Shown: positions 1 to 5,019 of the stretch, piece by piece | How positions within the stretch are numbered: the stretch's first letter is position 1 | How the letters are laid out: the number at the start of each line of letters is the position of its first letter | Assembly (NCBI GenBank): GCA_029259835.1 | Contig: JAJDEL010000821.1 | Coordinates: 1-5,019 of the forward strand | DNA: 5,019 nt | Source of the DNA: Planctomicrobium sp. | GTDB lineage: Bacteria; Planctomycetota; Planctomycetia; Planctomycetales; Planctomycetaceae | Direction: 5' to 3' | Notes under the pieces: generated by a model | Told to the model about the DNA's origin: nothing | What the model saw: the letters and a program-made list of their open reading frames with translations, nothing else | Database searches by the model: none | Position numbers and translations under genes: made by a program

Positions 1-540
1 CTTGAGTTTTTTAAGGTGAGCCAATCCATCATCGCTGATCTGAGTTGCGGTCAAACCCAGTGCCGTGAGTTGCGTCATTTCAGCAATATGCTTGAGACCT
101 GTGTTAGAGATTCCCGTATTTGCCAGATACAGTTCTTTCACCCCACGCAATTTGGTAATCGTCGTGAGACCAGAATTCGTGACTTTTGATTTCGAAAGTA
201 CCAGAATTTCCAGATTCGGCATCGACTTGAGATTCTTGATGCCGGCGTCGCCGACCATCGTGCTGGACAAGTTCAAATGACGCAAATTTTTCAATTTATG
301 AATTTCTGACAGACCGGTGTCTATAATTTGTGTCCCAGCCAGATTCAGATCTGTGAGATGCTTCAGCGCAGAAACATGCGTCATCGTGTCATCTAGGAAC
401 TTCGTCGTTGCGGAAAAGCTAAGCCGCACGATTCGACCGTGATTGTCTGTCCCAAACGTGACATCCGGGCCTTTCAAGGCAAGTCGGGCACTCTCAATGC
501 TATCTACGTCTAAATTCTTCACACTCGAATCATCACTCAT
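1..540 (-). CDS. Leucine-rich-repeat protein, C-terminus cut off by the window edge
   Basis: The 180 visible codons run off the left edge with no stop. After a polar N-terminus (residues 1-37, no signal peptide or TM segment) come 24-residue leucine-rich repeats starting near residues 38, 62, 86, 110, 134 and 158. Each has the form LxxLxLxxTxIxDxGLxxLxxLxx, for example LTDLNLAGTQIIDTGL at 62-77 and LTALGLTATQISDDGL at 158-173. The start is firm: the codon directly before the ATG is an in-frame TGA, a modest Shine-Dalgarno GGTGA lies at 549-545, and a sigma-70-like promoter sits about 40 bp upstream. LRR solenoids of this kind are common in planctomycetes and normally act as protein-binding scaffolds. 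The partner is unknown. The absence of an export signal suggests a cytoplasmic protein. No enzymatic domain is visible, but the missing C-terminus could carry one. Confidence 0.9.
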   Translation of the reverse strand, partial: MSDDSSVKNLDVDSIESARLALKGPDVTFGTDNHGRIVRLSFSATTKFLDDTMTHVSALKHLTDLNLAGTQIIDTGLSEIHKLKNLRHLNLSSTMVGDAGIKNLKSMPNLEILVLSKSKVTNSGLTTITKLRGVKELYLANTGISNTGLKHIAEMTQLTALGLTATQISDDGLAHLKKLK

Positions 541-580
541 TCAATCACCGCAATTCCTGAATCGATTTTCTCAAAAGCTT

Positions 581-609
581 ATTTTATCCGATTCCGAACA
601 GACTCTCAA
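581..609 (-). promoter_or_regulatory. Sigma-70-type promoter for the LRR gene
   Basis: Reading the minus strand, TTGAGA (609-604, 5 of 6 matches to TTGACA) is followed by exactly 17 bp and then TAAAAT (586-581, 5 of 6 matches to TATAAT). The expected start of transcription is near 572-574, giving a leader of about 33 nt before the ATG at 540. This is the best promoter match I found in the window. It suggests the LRR gene is transcribed independently of the DUF1559 gene upstream. It is a consensus match only; no start site has been measured. Confidence 0.6.
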
Positions 610-1014
610 CTCGCTCCTCTGGAGAAACTATTCCCGTTTCAGCCCAGTACTGATCGAAGAAATTCAACGTTATGCGTTACAGATTTGACAGAAAATCAAT
701 ACTATTGTGACAGCTTGAACTCATGAATTCAGTGTACTTTAACCAGTAATTCATCAGTTCCCGTGTCACGTGTTGACGGCTGATTCGTGTTTTTTACTGT
801 TTTTTAGAACAACTTTGATCATCAACCCTGCCCATGAGACCAATGAGTCCTCTGAAAATTCTCATTAAACGCGTCCCTTGAGGTTGCCATTGATTTACAG
901 CCTCCCAACATGAATCGCTAAAAACACCAGTTGTCTCAGAGTACGTCAATGCCCCCAAACCCGGTCATCGGAGATGAATTTTTCGTCCAGAACATTGGGC
1001 CGGATGTCACTGGG

Positions 1015-1033
1015 GTTCAAGCGAATTTTGAAC
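1015..1033 (-). repeat. Short inverted repeat downstream of the DUF1559 gene
   Basis: GTTCAA and TTGAAC form a perfect 6-bp stem around a 7-nt loop, starting about 46 nt past the DUF1559 stop. Its position suits a transcript 3' end, but the stem is AT-rich and is followed on the minus strand by CCCC rather than a run of T. It does not meet the usual criteria for an intrinsic terminator, so a terminator role is only a possibility. Confidence 0.25.
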
Positions 1034-1078
1034 AACGCATTTCGATCAGTGAGATCATCTGTGGGTCAGCCGATTCAA

Positions 1079-2050
1079 TCAGTAATCTGACCCGGAAATG
1101 ACTTCGCCCCCTCCAGCGGTACAAAGCGCCGCGAAAACTCGGTAGTCAACGGATTCGCTGATAAACTGCACTCGCCCGCCGGCAAACAGAAAATTGGCTC
1201 CCCCGTGATGGAAGCTATATGGCTCGTTGTCGTTGCGGCGGTTCATTGGATAGGTACAACCATTGCTGGGCGTACAGCCTTCCTGCATTCCATCACGACT
1301 GGACAAATCCAGGCTGAACGGCCCCTCACTGTCTGCCCAGCCAATTCCCTGATCGTTTGAGAAACTTGAGTTGGCCGTCCTCTTACGGTAAACCTCAGGG
1401 CGTCCTGCACATTCCGCAATAGCAATTGTGTTGGTCGCTCCATCGGTGATGTCGCGGAATTTTTTTTCTGAGTTGCGATGCATTATGGAAAATCGATTTC
1501 CAAAATTATATTTCGTTGGGTCGATCGATTGTGGCCGAACTCCCATGATTGCCTCGTAATCCGTTGCTGCAAGCGGGACTGGGAAACTCATTGCTGGTCG
1601 CGGGGGTTTCGCGATTGCGCTGAGTAATGGAGAACGAGAAGGAGTGCTCGGACACTGGAAAACCGGCACTGAAACACCAGCGGCAGTTGGGTTGGTTCCT
1701 TCCCACCAATTCTTCTCGAAGTCATAAAGTTGGCGAAGGTTTTCCTGCTCAATGTAAGGCAGAATTAGAGGTCTCCAACCAACGAATTTCCCAGCAGGGT
1801 TACCAGGTCCTACCGTCGTCCATCCAGACGCAGGAAAGGAGCCGTTGGTTTCGTGAAAACCATGTAACGCGAGACCCAGTTGTTTCATGTTGCTCCGGCA
1901 TTGAATCTGCCGAGCTGATTCACGAGCCTGCTGAACTGCTGGAAGTAATAGAGAGACCAAAATGGCGATGATCGCGATCACGACCAGCAATTCAATAAGA
2001 GTGAATCCTGAACGATCATTTTGCATTGACGAACGATATGAGTGTTGCAT
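1079..2050 (-). CDS. DUF1559 prepilin-like protein (H-X9-DG family variant)
   Basis: This is a complete 323-residue protein of normal family length. Residues 1-14 form a short positively charged leader, followed by the type IV pilin methylation motif GFTLIE (15-20, with the conserved Glu at +5 of the mature chain) and a hydrophobic helix to about residue 37. Prepilin peptidase would be expected to cut after Gly15. The rest is the DUF1559 domain: ARQIQCRSNMKQLGLALH (46-63), FQCPSTPS (131-138), DYEAIMG (164-170), DGATNTIAIAE (203-213) and the C-terminal YSFHHGGANFLFAGG (278-292). In the usual H-X9-DG signature the last pair is Asp-Gly; here it is Gly291-Gly292. Such proteins are pseudopilin-like and occur in dozens of copies per planctomycete genome; their precise function is not established. 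The first Met is preferred because GGGGAG lies 5 nt upstream, while Met9 has no ribosome site. Confidence 0.93.
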   Translation of the reverse strand: MQHSYRSSMQNDRSGFTLIELLVVIAIIAILVSLLLPAVQQARESARQIQCRSNMKQLGLALHGFHETNGSFPASGWTTVGPGNPAGKFVGWRPLILPYIEQENLRQLYDFEKNWWEGTNPTAAGVSVPVFQCPSTPSRSPLLSAIAKPPRPAMSFPVPLAATDYEAIMGVRPQSIDPTKYNFGNRFSIMHRNSEKKFRDITDGATNTIAIAECAGRPEVYRKRTANSSFSNDQGIGWADSEGPFSLDLSSRDGMQEGCTPSNGCTYPMNRRNDNEPYSFHHGGANFLFAGGRVQFISESVDYRVFAALCTAGGGEVISGSDY

Positions 2051-2052
2051 TG

Positions 2053-2061
2053 CCTCTCCCC
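2053..2061 (-). promoter_or_regulatory. Ribosome binding site that decides the DUF1559 start
   Basis: The minus strand reads GGGGAGAGG just before the ATG at 2050; its GGGGAG part (2061-2056) is spaced 5 nt from the start. The second in-frame ATG (2026) has no purine-rich stretch in front of it, so the longer leader peptide is favoured. Confidence 0.6.
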
Positions 2062-2119
2062 AGTCCGATGCCCCCGCGATATCAACAGGCGGGTGTTAAA
2101 ACATGTATCGGATGGCAGT

Positions 2120-2133
2120 CTCAGATTTCTGAG
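2120..2133 (-). repeat. Perfect inverted repeat in the DUF1559 leader
   Basis: CTCAGA and TCTGAG are exact reverse complements separated by 2 nt. As RNA this could fold as a 5-bp stem with an AAAU tetraloop. It lies about 70 nt upstream of the DUF1559 ATG, inside the leader predicted from the extended -10 at 2191-2183. It might be a protein-binding palindrome, but a repeat this short can occur by chance. Confidence 0.25.
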
Positions 2134-2182
2134 TTTATGGCCAATTTATGATTTGCAGATCAAAACTGGATGAACAATTCCG

Positions 2183-2191
2183 ATTATACCA
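2183..2191 (-). promoter_or_regulatory. Extended -10 promoter candidate for the DUF1559 gene
   Basis: The minus strand reads TGGTATAAT, a perfect TATAAT (2188-2183) with the TGn extension (2191-2189). No good -35 box lies 16-18 bp upstream, as is usual for extended -10 promoters. Transcription would start near 2176, giving a leader of about 125 nt. A weaker alternative is TTGATC (2163-2158) with CATAAA (2139-2134) at 18-bp spacing. Either would separate this gene from the membrane-protein gene ending at 2286. No convincing terminator is visible between 2286 and 2191, so read-through cannot be excluded. Confidence 0.42.
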
Positions 2192-2285
2192 GTGAGGCTC
2201 GACCTGAATCGATGAAATTCTGATCAGCCTTGTCGGAATATCCTAAATGGAACAACTCGAGCACTGAGTACATTCAGCAAAATCG

Positions 2286-3110
2286 TCACACTCGCTTGGT
2301 CACCATCGACAGCAAAATATTGCCCAGAAAATACAGCGGAGCGAGAATCGTGAGAAACGCGCAACACCATGGGGAGAGTGCAATCCAATTCGGTTTTGAA
2401 ATACCAAAAGGGAGATAAGGCTTCAGTAGGACAACCGTTGAAGTCGTATCCGCGTGAATGATTCTAGACTGAAAATTTGGATCCGTACTTAGCATATGAT
2501 GATACGCTTCATCACGAACACGAATCACAATTTCACGCTCTACGACTTCGTTATCTTCCTCCTCTGAGACTGTTAAGTTCCAACTCGCGACTGCCACATT
2601 GCGGGAAGAATTTTCCTGTAGCGTCAACTGGCGAATCCAGCCATTTGCAGACTCGATTCCCTGCACTGGAACAATGTGACAAACCTGATCAACCGACGAC
2701 GCTGGCAGTTCAATCCGTATCAGAAACGGTTCGCCGGATTTAATGGGGTGCCAATTCAACCGTTGCTCGCCCCATATCAAGACACTCGAAAAGAGAATTG
2801 TGGAGAGAATCACTGCTGGAATTTCCATTTTCACTTTCATCCAAAGGATTCGTACACGATTCATTCGGATTCGGACAATGGATTCTGAGTCGTTCGAATG
2901 TCGCGACTCTCGCATCAAACCTTTCAACATTACCAGATCGTTGCGAATCAAATTCATCTCGAATTTATTGATCAATAAAAATCGAAGTAAAACCAAAACG
3001 GACGCCGTCAAAAATGCAATCAAGAGCAGTGCTCCATCATGTGAAAACAACAATGTCCACCCCAGGCAAACATCCCCGATGTCCAGCACGAATTTCTCAA
3101 TCTCAGTCAT
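2286..3110 (-). CDS. Membrane protein with EMC3/DUF106-like topology and a beta-rich domain
   Basis: A 274-residue protein. A hydrophobic helix (about 27-47, ALLLIAFLTASVLVLLRFLL) is followed by a charged, Met- and Arg-rich segment (48-95, including LKGLMRESRHSNDSESIVRI), a second helix (about 97-114), a predominantly beta-strand domain (115-240) and a last helix (about 247-268) ending in basic TKRV. A TM helix, charged cytosolic hairpin, then two more TM helices is the plan of EMC3/TMCO1/DUF106 proteins in the YidC/Oxa1 insertase superfamily. The roughly 130-residue domain between the last two helices is extra and would face the periplasm. The family link is inference from topology and hairpin character, not a proven match. 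The ATG at 3110 is chosen over an upstream one at 3197 because GGAG lies 7 nt before it and the longer form would overlap the enzyme gene by about 95 nt. It overlaps that gene's stop by 8 nt, so co-translation is likely. Confidence 0.8.
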   Translation of the reverse strand: MTEIEKFVLDIGDVCLGWTLLFSHDGALLLIAFLTASVLVLLRFLLINKFEMNLIRNDLVMLKGLMRESRHSNDSESIVRIRMNRVRILWMKVKMEIPAVILSTILFSSVLIWGEQRLNWHPIKSGEPFLIRIELPASSVDQVCHIVPVQGIESANGWIRQLTLQENSSRNVAVASWNLTVSEEEDNEVVEREIVIRVRDEAYHHMLSTDPNFQSRIIHADTTSTVVLLKPYLPFGISKPNWIALSPWCCAFLTILAPLYFLGNILLSMVTKRV

Positions 3111-5019
3111 TTTCTGTCTCCAGAATCTGAACTGTCCCTTCACTTCCATTGACAATGACTCGACTTCCAGATGCCAGCTTTTCACCCGCTCGGTCAATCA
3201 CAATCGATGGAATCCCTAGTTGCCGCACCAACACGGCTCCATGCGATAAAGTTCCTCCCCGCTCAGCAATCACCGCAACAGTCTGTGTCAGCAAGGGCAA
3301 GTCTCCCGCATCTAATGCTGTGCAGACGAGGACACATTCCTCTGGGAGATCACTCTGTTGATCGTTTCGAATGTGTACAGTTCCTATCGCCTTTCCTCCA
3401 GCGAGAGTCCTCCCTTCAATGACTTTTCCGGTCGATGATTCCTGAGGTGCAACCAGTTCATCAAGCCTGTCACTTTCTATCACGGCAGGCAGACTCAAAT
3501 TTTTGAGCGCACGCCATTCAAATTCTCGTTGGCTGGCAAGTCGTTTTAACTTGAGGTGTTGATTTGAATTGGCTAACTGAGGCAATTCTTGCTGTTGGAG
3601 GAAATAAATCTGATCTTCAAATTCTGTTTTCACTGCCAAATCTTGAATGATATTTCGTAAACGAAAAAACAAATGCATCAACAAGTGCCGCCCGCGTTCG
3701 CGATAAGGAATCAGTTTCTGAAGCAACTGTAATTGTGTCCTGAGTGGCTTTAAGAGTGAGTGAACTCCGGCATCAGCAAGTGCTTGCTCCAGAATAAATT
3801 CAGGAGACTGGGCTGTGGTACCGGGGGTCTGATTCTTCTTTGATCTCTCTGACAGTTCTGATTGCTGATACTTGCAGACGGCATTCGGTTGTTCGCGCCA
3901 GCGAGGATTGAAAAGTTCCATCTCTCCGGAACATCGATGACCGAATGAACTTAAAAATTCCTCCTGGGCTTCATCACTCTGATTAACATTTGAGAGTAAC
4001 TTGCGTTTTTGCTGAAGCAATGGATCGGAGACCTGCTGAAGTATCTCCTGCATGACATTTTGACCGGATGTTGGACCAAGGATCGCGGTCAAACCCCGCT
4101 GCAAATTACGGGAGGACAGCAGACCCAGTGTCCCCGGCAACGATAATCGCGGAAAGAAACTGTTGATCGCATCCACGCATTCGTTGAATGCGTCCATGAG
4201 TTCCTGGAACGCCTGATCAGTACGATCTTTCTTGCTGGTTTGATCTAAAAACTGAAACAATGCTGGCTCAGCCATCAAATCGAATTGGTCCGTTGCTGTT
4301 TTCGTCAATCGACGAGTCTTCCACTTGGCGCGCATCATCGTCGAGATGATCCCTGGAAGACGAAACAACAAGAAAGGATCGGCCTGTTCTGGAGTAAATC
4401 GAGTTGGACCTTCATTCACCGAATCAGGATGAATACGTAACAAGTCGCGGTCAAAAGAGAGTGGGTAACCAGTGCAAAACAATTCCCCAATGCGGTCAAC
4501 GTCAGCATAAATCTGGCCTCCAATGAAATCGAGGAACCCTCGTTCTTCAATCAGCGGTGAGGGGGCATACCCCAGGTCACGATACAATTGACCAAATCCT
4601 CCCGCACCACGCATGAGTTCCGAGACAACACTCCACGTCAGTGGAGTCGGCGCGGGAAGACTTTCGCTCAGGTTGTGCCGCACCCAGCAACAGCTCATTC
4701 CTTGTGAAAGCAACACCACTTGATCGCAGACAGATTCCAGATTCGAACTTTGTTCGCGATTCAATAAATTTGCCTGAACTGGCCTCGCCTGGAGAAAGAC
4801 AATAGTCTCACCGGTGAGCGCCCATTCGATGTCAACATCACATCCCCATTCACTCCGAATTCTTTGTCCATCTGTGCACAACGGCAATAGCAATCGCTGT
4901 TGAAATTCTTCCATCTGTGCCTTGGCAGCGATGCTACTCTCCAACGCAGTTTCTGATTCAATTTCTCCTGCGGTCGAAACACGCCAGCGAAAAGGAGTGA
5001 TTGAACCGCCCACGAGTTG
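3103..5019 (-). CDS. Rifampicin-phosphotransferase-like PEP-utilising enzyme, N-terminus outside the window
   Basis: The 638 visible residues begin inside the protein: codons CAA CTC precede the GTG at 5013, so that GTG is probably not the start. Numbering from the first visible residue, 1-82 is the end of a PPDK-type ATP-grasp domain, with DVDIEWA (61-67) and FLQARPV (75-81). Residues about 83-520 are a largely helical middle region carrying FGHRCSGEMELFNPRWRE (359-376) and an LIPYRERGRHLLMHLFFRLR block (436-455), both typical of the substrate domain of Rph-like enzymes. Residues about 523-635 are the mobile swivel domain, with GGTLSHGAVLVRQLGIPS (588-605) and the probable phospho-accepting His593. 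The chain ends there without the PEP-binding barrel of PpsA or PPDK, so the order is that of Rph, which moves the beta phosphate of ATP to rifampicin through the swivel His. The real substrate here is unknown. Cytoplasmic; co-transcribed with the membrane protein downstream. Confidence 0.88.
   Translation of the reverse strand, partial: QLVGGSITPFRWRVSTAGEIESETALESSIAAKAQMEEFQQRLLLPLCTDGQRIRSEWGCDVDIEWALTGETIVFLQARPVQANLLNREQSSNLESVCDQVVLLSQGMSCCWVRHNLSESLPAPTPLTWSVVSELMRGAGGFGQLYRDLGYAPSPLIEERGFLDFIGGQIYADVDRIGELFCTGYPLSFDRDLLRIHPDSVNEGPTRFTPEQADPFLLFRLPGIISTMMRAKWKTRRLTKTATDQFDLMAEPALFQFLDQTSKKDRTDQAFQELMDAFNECVDAINSFFPRLSLPGTLGLLSSRNLQRGLTAILGPTSGQNVMQEILQQVSDPLLQQKRKLLSNVNQSDEAQEEFLSSFGHRCSGEMELFNPRWREQPNAVCKYQQSELSERSKKNQTPGTTAQSPEFILEQALADAGVHSLLKPLRTQLQLLQKLIPYRERGRHLLMHLFFRLRNIIQDLAVKTEFEDQIYFLQQQELPQLANSNQHLKLKRLASQREFEWRALKNLSLPAVIESDRLDELVAPQESSTGKVIEGRTLAGGKAIGTVHIRNDQQSDLPEECVLVCTALDAGDLPLLTQTVAVIAERGGTLSHGAVLVRQLGIPSIVIDRAGEKLASGSRVIVNGSEGTVQILETEND
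3118..3121 (-). promoter_or_regulatory. Ribosome binding site inside the upstream gene's 3' end
   Basis: GGAG on the minus strand, 7 nt before the ATG at 3110, lies within the last codons of the phosphotransferase-like gene. It selects this ATG as the start of the membrane protein and makes coupling with the terminating ribosome at 3105-3103 plausible. Confidence 0.55.

Larger units (their letters stand above)
541..1078. other. Intergenic region without a convincing gene
   Basis: This 538-bp stretch lies between the stop of the DUF1559 gene and the start of the LRR gene. No frame on either strand shows a recognisable protein; the longest plus-strand frame (443-688) is mostly antisense to the LRR gene. 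It contains the LRR promoter, a 6-bp inverted repeat at 1015-1033, a 6-bp inverted repeat with a 13-nt loop (AATGAG 842-847 / CTCATT 861-866), and a 9-bp direct repeat TGTTTTTTA at 788-796 and 798-806. A possible 22-codon minus-strand frame at 890-822 has GGGAGG at 906-901 but no other support. The rest looks like ordinary AT-rich spacer. Confidence 0.6.

Noticed and set aside
443..688. Plus-strand open frame of 81 codons spanning the LRR start and promoter
   Set aside because: It overlaps the LRR gene and its promoter on the other strand and resembles no known family.
762..780. Palindromic CACGTG with flanking CCGT/ACGG
   Set aside because: The arms are mismatched beyond the core hexamer and no conserved operator is recognisable.
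822..890. 22-codon minus-strand frame preceded by GGGAGG
   Set aside because: The spacing of 10 nt is long, the peptide resembles nothing known, and frames this short are expected by chance.
1627..1971. Plus-strand open frame of 114 codons
   Set aside because: It is fully antisense to the well-supported DUF1559 gene, has no recognisable domain, and its composition looks like a mirror of that gene's codons.
2238..2290. Possible terminator after the membrane-protein gene (ACTC/GAGT stem around a CTCGAG site)
   Set aside because: The stem is only 4-5 bp and no T run follows on the minus strand.
3111..3197. Upstream ATG that would add 29 residues to the membrane protein
   Set aside because: The extension would lie within the conserved swivel domain of the Rph-like gene and is hydrophilic without a role, while the ATG at 3110 has a well-placed GGAG.
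2743..3219. Plus-strand open frame of 158 codons
   Set aside because: It lies antisense to the membrane protein and to the end of the Rph-like gene, shows no domain or ribosome site, and is rich in Arg/Ser/Asn as expected for a shadow frame.

Overview
The window looks like a piece of a planctomycete chromosome of moderate GC. The main evidence is the gene at 1079-2050. It encodes a DUF1559-type prepilin-like protein with a GFTLIE methylation motif, a DGATNTIAIAE block and an H-X9-DG-like C-terminus, a family greatly expanded in Planctomycetota. The TDAGL-like leucine-rich repeats at the left edge also fit that phylum. The finer assignment (Planctomycetaceae-like) is inference only.

All four genes lie on the minus strand, so transcription runs right to left. 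In transcription order: (1) 5019-3103, the C-terminal 638 residues of a rifampicin-phosphotransferase-like (Rph-like) enzyme. It shows the end of an ATP-grasp domain, a helical substrate domain and a C-terminal phospho-histidine swivel domain; its N-terminus lies outside the window. (2) 3110-2286, a 274-residue membrane protein that overlaps the enzyme's stop by 8 nt. It has one TM helix, a charged cytosolic hairpin, a second TM helix, a beta-rich extracytoplasmic domain and a last TM helix, an outline resembling EMC3/DUF106 (YidC/Oxa1 superfamily) proteins. (3) After a 235-bp gap with an extended -10 promoter candidate, the DUF1559 gene, 2050-1079. (4) After a 538-bp gap with no convincing gene, a leucine-rich-repeat protein from 540 to beyond position 1, preceded by a good sigma-70-like promoter.

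Genes 1 and 2 almost certainly share a transcript and are probably translationally coupled. The DUF1559 and LRR genes appear to be separate transcription units, and nothing ties them functionally to the first pair. No tRNA, rRNA, CRISPR array, insertion sequence or phage gene was recognised. The window is mostly ordinary planctomycete gene content. The part that deserves a second look is the coupled pair of Rph-like phosphotransferase and EMC3-like membrane protein.
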